A stretch of DNA of 32,213 nucleotides. Origin: a virus. The notes below the pieces were generated by a model. That model did no database searches, was not told where the DNA came from, and saw only the letters and a list, made by a program, of their open reading frames with translations. Shown here one piece after another: positions 24,440 to 30,338 of the stretch (the stretch's first letter is position 1; the number at the start of each line of letters is the position of its first letter). The position numbers were made by a program, and so were the translations under genes. The stretch covers positions 1 to 32,213 of the IMG/VR virus record IMGVR_UViG_3300028027_000151. The stretch is one strand, 5' to 3'.

Positions 24440-24793
24440 ATGGCACAAAATAGTCAAATTGCATTTGCCCCTCTTGGCGATACCGTTGTTATTCCTGCGG
24501 CTGCTTCTGCTTCTACTGGTGTTCAGGCGCTAGTTAACTCACGTTTTGATGGTCAAGGCACAGGCCAGTACCGCATTATTAACTCTAGTGCAAACACGGT
24601 GTTTTTGGGTGTTGGAAGCACGGCTGCAATCGCTACGGCTAATGCTGTTGCTCCAGTTGCTGGCACACCATCGGCTGCCATCGTGCTAGTGCCTGGTGCT
24701 GTAGAAGTCTTGCGCTTTCAGCGTGAGTCATTCTTTAGTGGTTTGGCTTCCTCCGCTTCTACGGTCTATATCGTTCAGGGCGAGGGTATGTAA
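24440..24793 (+). CDS. Small beta-rich structural protein
   Basis: The 117-residue protein, starting at ATG 24440, follows GGAGTCTGAC and begins MAQNSQIAFAPLGDTVVIPA. It is rich in Ala, Ser, Thr and Val, with a pattern typical of capsid or tail decoration folds: GTGQYRIINSSANTVFLGVG and AAIVLVPGAVEVLRFQRESF, ending STVYIVQGEGM. It is an apparent virion-associated protein, exact role unknown. The stop overlaps the next ATG as TAATG. Confidence 0.6.
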   Translation: MAQNSQIAFAPLGDTVVIPAAASASTGVQALVNSRFDGQGTGQYRIINSSANTVFLGVGSTAAIATANAVAPVAGTPSAAIVLVPGAVEVLRFQRESFFSGLASSASTVYIVQGEGM

Positions 24794-24990
24794 TGCTTGA
24801 GGATACCGACACACGGCTGGCGGTTCATGAGGCGGTCTGTGCCGAGAGGTACACCGCCATTGAAAAGTCATTTGAGTCAGGTTCACAGCGCATGACCCGC
24901 ATTGAGTATTTGCTTTATGTGGTGATTGCGGCTGTGTTGCTCGGGCCAGGCTTTGCTGGCGAGTTGGTCAAAAAAATCATAGGCTTGTGA
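24793..24990 (+). CDS. XhlA-like small membrane protein of the lysis region
   Basis: The 65-residue protein has an amphipathic N-terminal helix (RLAVHEAVCAERYTAIEKSF) and a single C-terminal transmembrane helix at about residues 38-55 (IEYLLYVVIAAVLLGPGF). This is the layout of hemolysin XhlA-like holin-associated proteins. It opens the lysis cassette with a TAATG overlap to the previous gene. It may assist the holin in permeabilising the inner membrane. Confidence 0.6.
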   Translation: MLEDTDTRLAVHEAVCAERYTAIEKSFESGSQRMTRIEYLLYVVIAAVLLGPGFAGELVKKIIGL

Positions 24991-24997
24991 GCAATGG

Positions 24998-25141
24998 ATG
25001 CTTTGGCTTTTTTTGCCATTGTTTCTGTTAGCAGGAACGTCAGAAAAAGTCGAGTACCGTTGTGTGAGGTGGGCGTGGACAGGTGATGTTTACAACCGAA
25101 AGGTTGTTTGCCTTGAATGGGTAAAGGTTGTAAGGAAATGA
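24998..25141 (+). CDS. Small exported protein (47 aa)
   Basis: This very short gene encodes MLWLFLPLFLLAGTSEKVEY, then RCVRWAWTGDVYNRKVVCLE and a basic tail. The N-terminal 14 residues look like a signal sequence or membrane anchor, with no lipobox cysteine. The remaining part has two cysteines that could form a disulfide in the periplasm. It is supported by the ATGA overlap with the next gene and its place in the lysis cassette. I recall similar proteins with YRCVxWxWxGDVYNR in betaproteobacterial phages; the function is unknown. Confidence 0.7.
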   Translation: MLWLFLPLFLLAGTSEKVEYRCVRWAWTGDVYNRKVVCLEWVKVVRK

Positions 25142-25632
25142 TTGACCCCATAACAGCGCTTGCAGGATTACAAAGTGCAATCAGCGTAGTCAAAAAAGCC
25201 AGCAAGGTCGCAAATGATCTGGCTGGTTTAGCCCCGTCTATCGCCAAGATGTTTGACGCTAAAAGCGTTGCAACTAAGGCGATGGTAGAAGCCAAGCGTT
25301 CTGGCAACAAATCAAATTTAGGCGCTGCGCTTCAGATTGAGATGGCCTTGGATGAGGCCAAAAGATTTGAGGCTGAATTGATGTTACTGTTTCAGGCTAC
25401 AGGCCGAGCAGATGTGTGGCAAAAAATCAAAGAGCGCCAGCAACAAATGGATATTGAGGATGCTCATTTAGCTAGACAAGCCAAGGCAGAAGATAAAAAA
25501 AGAAAAGAAGAAGAAGAAGAATACATGGCGTGGGCAATTGGCATTGTTGTGATCGTAATGCTACTTGGCGCAGTTGGTTGGGGCATTGCTGAAATACAAG
25601 ACCTGTGCGCCAGATCAAGGTGTGGTCGGTGA
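25138..25632 (+). CDS. Lysis-region protein with C-terminal membrane anchor
   Basis: The start at 25138 (MIDPITALAGLQSAISVVKK) overlaps the preceding stop by ATGA and gives a 164-residue protein. A helical N-terminal region is followed by LLFQATGRADVWQKIKERQQ and a highly charged linker (KAEDKKRKEEEEEY). One transmembrane helix lies near the C-terminus (WAIGIVVIVMLLGAVGWGIA). C-terminal anchoring with a cytoplasmic helical body is unlike a classic spanin. It may be a holin partner or structural protein. It recurs in phages of this general type in my memory. Confidence 0.65.
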   Translation: MIDPITALAGLQSAISVVKKASKVANDLAGLAPSIAKMFDAKSVATKAMVEAKRSGNKSNLGAALQIEMALDEAKRFEAELMLLFQATGRADVWQKIKERQQQMDIEDAHLARQAKAEDKKRKEEEEEYMAWAIGIVVIVMLLGAVGWGIAEIQDLCARSRCGR

Positions 25633-25778
25633 ATGAGTACCAAAAGCAATTTGACCTATTCCTCAAAGTATTTGTCAGGCTTTGCATTGCTTGGTGGGTG
25701 CTTGGATTTCTCAAGTTTTTGCCTGACGATCTGTCAGACAAGATCGTGAATAAATTACTTGGAATGATTGGTCTATGA
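25629..25778 (+). CDS. Small membrane protein (49 aa), GTG start
   Basis: This short gene starts GTG within a GTGA overlap with the preceding stop and ends in an ATGA overlap with the next gene. The double coupling strongly supports it. The product starts MNEYQKQFDLFLKVFVRLCI (GTG read as Met) and has one hydrophobic segment of about 22 residues (LFLKVFVRLCIAWWVLGFL), then LPDDLSDKIVNKLLGMIGL. A longer version could start at GTG 25620. The function is unknown; as a single-pass membrane peptide it may modulate lysis. Confidence 0.6.
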   Translation: MNEYQKQFDLFLKVFVRLCIAWWVLGFLKFLPDDLSDKIVNKLLGMIGL

Positions 25779-26386
25779 ATGACGAGAAGCCATCAGATGT
25801 ATTGAGCAAGGTGCTGTCCTATGTTGATAGCCCATTCAAGCTGTTTGCGCTGATACTGATGGCGGTATTTTCTTTTGCTGGGTACTTTATTTGGCAGAAT
25901 CAATCGTTTCTATTTGATGCATATAAAGAGAACAAGAAACTCCCAACGATTGCAGAAGAAAGGGCAGAAGATGTTGCAGCGCATTTGTTTAAAAACACTG
26001 AAGCAACAGTCATTGCCATTTTTAAAGTAAATCCTTTATTTGGGACAAGGGTTCTGTTTCGTGCCTATACCCGTGAGGGCAGAGACAAAACGCATGATGG
26101 CTTGGATGTTGGGTTATTTACGCAGAGTTCAGCCAATAATCGTGATGTGATTGCATTGATGGCGAATGAGATTCCTTGCAGTGAATACACTGTGGCTCAA
26201 AGTGAAATTGGGCTTTGGTACATTGAAAAGGGCGTTACCTTTGGATGCCGTGTGAGTGTGCCACCAGAGCAAGGTCGGTTTGTTGGGCAGATTACTGTTG
26301 GGTGGGACAAAGAACCCAAGGACTTAAACAAGGCAATTAGTATGTTGCAGATTGCAAGTAATATATTGAGTAAAAGCAAACAGTAA
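25775..26386 (+). CDS. Membrane-anchored lysis-region protein
   Basis: The 203-residue protein has a short cytoplasmic N-terminus, one transmembrane helix at about residues 20-42 (PFKLFALILMAVFSFAGYFI), and a C-terminal ~150-residue domain. That domain shows ERAEDVAAHLFKNTEATVIA, then CRVSVPPEQGRFVGQITVGW. It resembles a small sensor-like alpha/beta domain (GAF-like in pattern), presumably periplasmic. I recall it as conserved beside holins of betaproteobacterial phages. Its role could be control of lysis timing or superinfection exclusion; neither is demonstrated. Confidence 0.6.
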   Translation: MNDEKPSDVLSKVLSYVDSPFKLFALILMAVFSFAGYFIWQNQSFLFDAYKENKKLPTIAEERAEDVAAHLFKNTEATVIAIFKVNPLFGTRVLFRAYTREGRDKTHDGLDVGLFTQSSANNRDVIALMANEIPCSEYTVAQSEIGLWYIEKGVTFGCRVSVPPEQGRFVGQITVGWDKEPKDLNKAISMLQIASNILSKSKQ

Positions 26387-26395
26387 AGGATCACT

Positions 26396-26911
26396 ATGCT
26401 GACACTACTTTCAACCCTAATCTCATTTCTAATGGGCGGCTTGCCTAAGATTTTGGAGTTCTTTCAAGATCGACAAGACAAGAAGCATGAACTAAACCTT
26501 GCCCAGATGCAGATCACCCGTGAGTTAGAACTGCGTAAAGCAGGTTTTGAAGCACAGGAAAGAATTGAACACATCAAGTCTGAGCAACTGGCTACAGAGA
26601 GTGCAGCCAATACCACTCAGGTTCTGATTGGCGCACAGCAAGCTGAAATGCAAGCTGTCTATGCCCATGACACAAGTTTGAATGAGGGAACATCCACATG
26701 GATGAAAAACCTTAGAGCAAGTGTGCGCCCTGTCATTACTTACGGCTTCTTTTTCCTGTTGTTGTTTATTGACATTGGCCTATTTGCCTATGGCTGGAAT
26801 CGTGGTGTGCCGTTCACCGAGTTGGCTGAAATGTTGTGGGATTCTGACACCCAAGCCCTGTTTGCATCAATCATTGCTTTCCACTTTGGTGGTCGGGCTT
26901 TTGGCAAATGA
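26396..26911 (+). CDS. Holin, 3TM / gene-transfer-agent type
   Basis: The 171-residue protein has an N-terminal hydrophobic helix (MLTLLSTLISFLMGGLPKIL), a long charged coiled region, and then WMKNLRASVRPVITYGFFFL with a second membrane helix and a third near the C-terminus (LFASIIAFHFGGRAFGK). The RxSVRPxxTY motif and the FGGRA ending are typical of the GTA-type 3TM holin family. It would open the inner membrane so the endolysin encoded immediately downstream (ATGA overlap) can reach peptidoglycan. Confidence 0.8.
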   Translation: MLTLLSTLISFLMGGLPKILEFFQDRQDKKHELNLAQMQITRELELRKAGFEAQERIEHIKSEQLATESAANTTQVLIGAQQAEMQAVYAHDTSLNEGTSTWMKNLRASVRPVITYGFFFLLLFIDIGLFAYGWNRGVPFTELAEMLWDSDTQALFASIIAFHFGGRAFGK

Positions 26912-27384
26912 ACATCTCAGCCAAGTGTTTGCACATGATTCGCCACCATGAGGGCGTGAGGCAGAATCCCTATAAATGTCCGGCAAAGCTGTGGACTGTG
27001 GGAGTTGGTCATGTGATGTTTCCAGAGCAGGGCAAACTCAAGATAGACCAACGGGATGCCTTTGTGCCACCGCCAGAGGCCATGCGTAAACACTCAATGG
27101 AGGAAGTCGATGCAATACTTAGGGCAGACCTTGCTAGGTTTGAGAAAGGCGTGGCTACTTATTGTCCTGTGCCTCTTACTCAAGGACAGTTTGACGCACT
27201 GGTATCATTTTCTTTCAATGTAGGGCTTGGCACACTCCAGAGGTCAACCCTGCGCCAAAAGGTACTTAGGGGTGACATGGAGGATGCTGCCGAGGAACTT
27301 CTAAAGTACTGCATGGCTGGAGGCAAAGTTCTCAAAGGCTTACAAAAGCGCAGAATTGACGAACGAGCCTTATTTCTGAGTTGA
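26908..27384 (+). CDS. Endolysin, GH24 lysozyme-type muramidase
   Basis: The 158-residue protein is of the T4/P22 lysozyme family. The catalytic N-terminus is MIRHHEGVRQNPYKCPAKLW then TVGVGHV. E15 and T30 align with T4 lysozyme E11 and T26 at identical spacing, but the third position (T4 D20) is C24. The substrate-cleft region has PLTQGQFDALVSFSFNVG, the family's conserved block, then LRGDMEDAAEELLKY and LKGLQKRRIDERALFLS. It has no signal or SAR segment, so it depends on the holin. The end overlaps the convergent minus-strand gene by 15 nt. Confidence 0.9.
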   Translation: MNISAKCLHMIRHHEGVRQNPYKCPAKLWTVGVGHVMFPEQGKLKIDQRDAFVPPPEAMRKHSMEEVDAILRADLARFEKGVATYCPVPLTQGQFDALVSFSFNVGLGTLQRSTLRQKVLRGDMEDAAEELLKYCMAGGKVLKGLQKRRIDERALFLS

Positions 27385-27549
27385 GTTCTGGCGCAAATGT
27401 TTTCCTGTCAAACGCATGATCCAGCAAGATTGGCAAATCCACTTATGCCCCATATCAACCCCTCCCTCTGGTGGTTTGGTTTCATCACATTTATTACAAG
27501 TTCGTAATCTATGAACAGGCTGATTGCCGCCTAATTCGATTGGGTACAT
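27370..27549 (-). CDS. Small zinc-finger protein
   Basis: The 59-residue product carries RTCNKCDETKPPEGGVDMGH then KWICQSCWIMRL: two CxxC pairs 18 residues apart, a treble-clef or zinc-ribbon pattern. The start at 27549 (MYPIEL) is preferred; a GTG at 27555 would add two residues. It overlaps the end of the winged-helix gene upstream by 19 nt and closes the leftward early operon. Its tail overlaps the 3' end of the endolysin gene on the other strand. It probably binds nucleic acid. Confidence 0.62.
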   Translation of the reverse strand: MYPIELGGNQPVHRLRTCNKCDETKPPEGGVDMGHKWICQSCWIMRLTGKHLRQNSTQK

Positions 27550-27857
27550 TGCCACTCTCTTTCACTTCTGCCTGAGTTGGATTTGACTGTGTTGCCTGTA
27601 AGTTCAATCAAGCCCATTATTTTCATTTCATTGAGCCGCCTAGCAACCTGATTGCTGTCCAAGTTAGTGTGGGCCGAGATTCCATCTTTGCCCAAAGCCC
27701 CATGTATTTGCAGACATTCAAAGATTGTTTGGTGGTGCTGGGTGGCAGATTCTTTGATTGAATCGGCTGCCTGAAACGATGTTAGGGGATCATTTGCCCT
27801 TACTCTTGGGAATTCGGGCATGGCGAAAATTTTCTTAAATGCGTCTTTATAGTCCAT
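27531..27857 (-). CDS. Winged-helix DNA-binding protein
   Basis: The 108-residue protein has an N-terminal RANDPLTSFQAADSIKESAT segment and then a winged-helix core: HQTIFECLQIHGALGKDGIS, NLDSNQVARRLNEMKIMGLI, ELTGNTVKSNSGRSEREW. This matches small phage MarR-like proteins with the DPxTSxxAA motif. It may regulate the phage or bind DNA ends in recombination; the target is unknown. A strong AAGGAGA ribosome binding site follows a perfect hairpin at 27872-27886. Confidence 0.72.
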   Translation of the reverse strand: MDYKDAFKKIFAMPEFPRVRANDPLTSFQAADSIKESATQHHQTIFECLQIHGALGKDGISAHTNLDSNQVARRLNEMKIMGLIELTGNTVKSNSGRSEREWQCTQSN

Positions 27858-27871
27858 GATTTCTCCTTGTT

Positions 27872-27886
27872 AGGGGCAATGCCCCT
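27872..27886 (-). other. Perfect intergenic hairpin in the leftward operon
   Basis: AGGGGC and GCCCCT form a perfect 6-bp stem with a 3-nt loop, between the stop of the SSB-like gene (27892) and the AAGGAG of the winged-helix gene. No U-tract follows on the transcribed strand. The stop, hairpin, ribosome binding site order mirrors the plus-strand intergenic hairpins at 9611, 15392 and 24153. It may stabilise the upstream mRNA. Confidence 0.5.
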
Positions 27887-27891
27887 GTTAC

Positions 27892-28131
27892 TTAGAATGG
27901 GATGTCTTCCTCGTCTTTTGGCAAGCCCTTGTAATCGTCTTTGGGCTTTGGTTCATTCATGTATGCCCAACCATTCCATCCACCATCTATAAGCGGAATC
28001 ATGTCAAGTTTGAGCATCGGGCCGTTCTTGGTCTCAATGACCGAGCCGATGTTTTGGTAGCGGGATTTTTCCACACCATCTTTGTTTTTGTATTTACCAG
28101 AAACAATGGTGATTTCGTAAAGTTTAGACAT
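27892..28131 (-). CDS. Very small SSB-like protein
   Basis: The 79-residue protein starts MSKLYEITIVSGKYKNKDGV, with EKSRYQNIGSVIETKNGPML in the middle, resembling the strands of a compact OB fold. It ends GLPKDEEDIPF. The acidic tail closing in DIPF is the classic C-terminal tip of single-stranded DNA-binding proteins that recruits partner enzymes. It is about half the usual SSB length. Lying directly after the exonuclease and ERF genes, it probably coats single-stranded DNA made by the exonuclease. It overlaps the exonuclease stop by 8 nt. Confidence 0.72.
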   Translation of the reverse strand: MSKLYEITIVSGKYKNKDGVEKSRYQNIGSVIETKNGPMLKLDMIPLIDGGWNGWAYMNEPKPKDDYKGLPKDEEDIPF

Positions 28132-28750
28132 TTTTTAAATCCATAAGTTGAGCAATTTTGATATCAAGTTCGTTTAAGAATTTGACCACTTCATCTTCCA
28201 TTTGCTTGATGAATTCGTTATCCCGTAGGACTCGTTTCACAAACAATTGAAGTTCCTCTGGCAACCGATTGTCAAAGCTGACAAAATCGCACCACTGCCG
28301 CCCTGTGCAAGCCATCTGAAACTGCATCTGGGTGTTGTACTTGCCTGGCACTGATTGACTAAGCAAAGTCTCAATGTGCGTGGCTGTGTTGGGGCATTTG
28401 ATCTCTAGGAGGCCATCCTCACTTACCAAGCCATCAGGAGAAGCGCCAGCCATGATGATTGAGGGATGGGGTACAAACCCCACTTCATCAACCAAAACGT
28501 CTTTGAGAGCCTCATAAGCGGCTCTAGCAAGGGGTTCTGTGTCTGTGCCGTGTTGCATGGCAGCGTTCGTGAAACTCTCACCCTTTTGACCCGTTAGGCG
28601 TTCACACACCAACTGAGCCATGTAGTTGTCACGGCTGGCGCTGTAACCCGTCTTTGTCTTGGCAATAACGTCAGCCACACGGGATGCGGTGACTTTGCCA
28701 ATGCGAATGGTGAACCATTCCTCTGTGCCTTGATCCATCATTTCAATCAT
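28124..28750 (-). CDS. YqaJ/lambda-exonuclease-type recombination nuclease
   Basis: The 208-residue protein has the PD-(D/E)XK motifs of the YqaJ viral recombinase family. EEWFTIRIGKVTASRVADVI is at the N-terminus, then AMQHGTDTEPLARAAYE. The catalytic GASPDGLV (D106) and LLEIKCP (E116, K118) follow, then YNTQMQFQMACTGRQWCDFV. It would degrade one strand of duplex ends to expose single-stranded DNA for ERF. Start ATG 28750 overlaps the upstream stop (ATGA). It probably acts together with the ERF annealase encoded two genes upstream. Confidence 0.92.
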   Translation of the reverse strand: MIEMMDQGTEEWFTIRIGKVTASRVADVIAKTKTGYSASRDNYMAQLVCERLTGQKGESFTNAAMQHGTDTEPLARAAYEALKDVLVDEVGFVPHPSIIMAGASPDGLVSEDGLLEIKCPNTATHIETLLSQSVPGKYNTQMQFQMACTGRQWCDFVSFDNRLPEELQLFVKRVLRDNEFIKQMEDEVVKFLNELDIKIAQLMDLKNV

Positions 28751-28956
28751 GTTTTCATTCCTTTTATGTAAACGCTAAAACTGTCCAATGTGTCCTGACC
28801 AAAGGCGGTCATTTTCTGAATTTCTTTTGCCACTTCATCTAGCACTTGATTGCGCTGTGATGGCGACACATAAACATCCCAATGGTATGGCTGACCACTT
28901 TTCATTTCCGCTTCATGAGCGATGCGGTCAAATTCATCATCTTCATCTGTTTTCAT
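28747..28956 (-). CDS. Small acidic protein in the recombination operon
   Basis: The 69-residue protein lies between erf and the exonuclease with ATGA overlaps on both sides. It begins MKTDEDDEFDRIAHEAEMKS, then QPYHWDVYVSPSQRNQVLDE. It is acidic at the N-terminus, with a probable helix in the middle. No family is recognised. The tight coupling suggests a helper of the recombination pair. Confidence 0.6.
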   Translation of the reverse strand: MKTDEDDEFDRIAHEAEMKSGQPYHWDVYVSPSQRNQVLDEVAKEIQKMTAFGQDTLDSFSVYIKGMKT

Positions 28957-29498
28957 AATTTAGCCTTTGCTTTGTCTTTGGCTGCAATCACTTTCTTTTG
29001 CCATTCAGAATCACCATTGCAAGCCGTGTATGCGGCTTTGTAGGCGGCTTTTAATTGATCTTGGTCGGTAGATGCCTCGATTGCCGCCAAGTGGTCTACA
29101 AGGGCGCTTTCATTGACTTGAGGTTTACGGCTGGCTGTGTTGCCATCGTCATCTTCTGGTGCTATGCCGCAAGCCGCCATCAGGGAATATCTGCGAGCGT
29201 AAGTCAATGCTGATCCAAAACCTTGGGCATCGTGCTTGTTAGCCGGAACAAATAATTGTCCACAGTTTAGGGATTCACCAGATTCATGGAGAAAGATGGT
29301 TTCAATAATTACCCCATCAGGCGATGGTTGGTTTTGCTGAATCAGGGCAATGCCGTTGTTGTTCAAGGAGTCAATGACCGCCTCAACGCAAGCTGACAAG
29401 TCTGCATAGCGTGATTTGAAGTGAGGGTTTGTTGAGGACTTGAGCGCAGGGCCGAAAGCCTTTTGTGCTTTGACCAATGCAGTTGCGATGTTTTTCAT
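28953..29498 (-). CDS. erf: ERF-family single-strand annealing protein
   Basis: The 181-residue protein matches P22 Erf-type annealases, which form rings that bind single-stranded DNA and promote annealing, and circularise terminally redundant P22 genomes. Signatures are ALVKAQKAFGPALKSSTNPH, FKSRYADLSACVEAVIDSLN and QGFGSALTYARRYSLMAACG, followed by the acidic APEDDDGN. The C-terminal ~55 residues form a separate helical, Ala/Lys-rich domain. Upstream and downstream overlaps are ATGA. Confidence 0.92.
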   Translation of the reverse strand: MKNIATALVKAQKAFGPALKSSTNPHFKSRYADLSACVEAVIDSLNNNGIALIQQNQPSPDGVIIETIFLHESGESLNCGQLFVPANKHDAQGFGSALTYARRYSLMAACGIAPEDDDGNTASRKPQVNESALVDHLAAIEASTDQDQLKAAYKAAYTACNGDSEWQKKVIAAKDKAKAKL

Positions 29499-29689
29499 GA
29501 TTGTTCCTGTGAAAGTTCGATTTGCAGTTGTTTAAGTTCTTCAGCGGTGATGTTGATTAAGTAGCAAAGGCTTCGAATCTTGCCCTGAAGCATCCCGACC
29601 TGATAAGCCAGGCGATCCCGTGGGTCTTGGCCCTCATAGATGCTGGCGGCATTTTGTGCCACTTCATTGATGATGTAGTCTGCGTTCAT
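29495..29689 (-). CDS. Small helical protein, function unknown
   Basis: The 64-residue protein reads NADYIINEVAQNAASIYEGQ, DPRDRLAYQVGMLQGKIRSL, then CYLINITAEELKQLQIELSQ. It is predicted to be all alpha, possibly a coiled-coil dimer. ATGA overlaps join it to both neighbours in the leftward operon. No family is recognised. Confidence 0.6.
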   Translation of the reverse strand: MNADYIINEVAQNAASIYEGQDPRDRLAYQVGMLQGKIRSLCYLINITAEELKQLQIELSQEQS

Positions 29690-29871
29690 GATTCTTCCTT
29701 TAAATAAGTCGTTAGGCGTTTGATTCGGTCTGAGTGGTAGTCAGCCATGCGCTTTGCATATTCCTGTGCGCTGAGAGCCACTAGCAACTTGCGATGTGCC
29801 ATTTCAAGTTCTTTAACTGCCAGTTCTTTGGCTGATGGCAAGCGGAAATAATCTTTGAATTTGTCAATCAT
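29686..29871 (-). CDS. Small helical protein, function unknown
   Basis: The start at 29871 gives a 61-residue protein (MIDKFKDYFRLPSAKELAVK, then RKLLVALSAQEYAKRMADYH) following a GGAGAGG ribosome binding site. A longer frame to 29934 exists but overlaps the small membrane gene at 29874-29966 and has no similar support. The protein is basic, amphipathic and helical. This kind of ELAxxELExAxxxLL protein with a SAQEYA turn is common in early regions of betaproteobacterial phages; the role is unknown. Confidence 0.6.
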   Translation of the reverse strand: MIDKFKDYFRLPSAKELAVKELEMAHRKLLVALSAQEYAKRMADYHSDRIKRLTTYLKEES

Positions 29872-29873
29872 GG

Positions 29874-29966
29874 TCAGCCTCTCCATGCGAGCATTACGCC
29901 CCAACCACCAAAGATGATGATCGCCAATGTCCATTCGACAATTGTTGTGATGATCTTAGATTTCAT
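29874..29966 (-). CDS. Tiny single-pass membrane protein (30 aa)
   Basis: This short gene encodes MKSKIITTIVEWTLAIIIFG then GWGVMLAWRG: a positively charged start, one transmembrane helix, and a short charged tail. AAGGAAC lies 4 nt before its ATG. The gene starts inside the last codons of the upstream gene and stops 2 nt before the next ATG, which supports real translation. Function is unknown; such early phage peptides may alter the host membrane or exclude other phages. Confidence 0.5.
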   Translation of the reverse strand: MKSKIITTIVEWTLAIIIFGGWGVMLAWRG

Positions 29967-30228
29967 TTTGTTCCTTTAGCATACGAGCGTGGTGAATCTT
30001 GACTTCAGAAACAATGCGTTCAAATTCGGATGAGGACAGATCGCAAGAAATGTCATCACCCTTTTCGCTAAACACAAACACATCGTAGATTTCTGCTGAG
30101 TTGTGGTCATAGGGCAGATTGAATTCTGCTGGGTAGTAGTCATAACCGACCTTGACTTTCTCAAGGGTTGTGCCATCGTCATAAGTGACGAACTCATCAA
30201 AGTGGTAGTGAAGTTTGTAGTCAATCAT
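29956..30228 (-). CDS. First gene of the leftward early operon, unknown
   Basis: The 90-residue acidic protein reads MIDYKLHYHFDEFVTYDDGT, KVGYDYYPAEFNLPYDHNSA, then CDLSSSEFERIVSEVKIHHA. No family is recognised. AGGAAAG precedes its ATG and a sigma-70 promoter lies about 40 nt further up. Acidic, Tyr/Asp-rich small early proteins are sometimes DNA mimics that block host defence; this is only a possibility here. Confidence 0.6.
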   Translation of the reverse strand: MIDYKLHYHFDEFVTYDDGTTLEKVKVGYDYYPAEFNLPYDHNSAEIYDVFVFSEKGDDISCDLSSSEFERIVSEVKIHHARMLKEQNEI

Positions 30229-30271
30229 TTGCTTTCCTAAATAGACCCCGAGAAGTTCAGGGCATGGGGTG

Positions 30272-30301
30272 ACTATAACGCACCTTATATAACCAAGTCA
30301 A
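30272..30301 (-). promoter_or_regulatory. Sigma-70 promoter of the leftward recombination operon
   Basis: Read on the minus strand, TTGACT (bases 30301-30296) and TATAGT (30277-30272) are separated by 18 nt. Each matches five of six consensus bases. Transcription would start near 30265, giving a leader of about 37 nt before the ATG at 30228. The -10 lies inside a GGTG-N9-CACC inverted repeat (30268-30284) that could be a repressor site. Confidence 0.7.
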
Positions 30302-30311
30302 CTGTGGGGTT

Positions 30312-30325
30312 ATTAGCTAGCTAAT
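30312..30325. promoter_or_regulatory. 14-bp perfect palindrome, candidate Cro operator
   Basis: ATTAGCTAGCTAAT is a perfect palindrome lying between the two divergent promoters, just upstream of the TATAAT of the cro-like gene and 10 nt from the -35 of the leftward promoter. It is the expected size and place for a dimeric HTH repressor site controlling both directions. Confidence 0.5.
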
Positions 30326-30326
30326 G

Positions 30327-30332
30327 TATAAT
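30327..30332 (+). promoter_or_regulatory. -10 box of a probable leaderless cro-like transcript
   Basis: A perfect TATAAT at 30327-30332, preceded directly by TG, ends 6 nt before the ATG at 30339. Transcription would therefore start at or near the A of the start codon. No convincing -35 is seen at 16-19 nt. There is no Shine-Dalgarno before the ATG, in agreement with a leaderless message like lambda cI from PRM. Confidence 0.5.
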
Positions 30333-30338
30333 TTGCGT

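Noticed and set aside
25633-25740. Open frame starting ATG 25633 (MSTKSNLTYSS...)
   Set aside because: The alternative frame starting GTG 25629 has overlaps on both sides and a clean membrane segment.
29872-29934. Longer N-terminus for the 29686-29871 gene
   Set aside because: The added residues are the shadow of the 30-aa membrane gene in another frame, and the ribosome binding site fits ATG 29871.
30261-30284. Possible CRISPR-like or tandem operator repeats in the control region
   Set aside because: Only one dyad and one palindrome could be found; no regularly spaced repeat.
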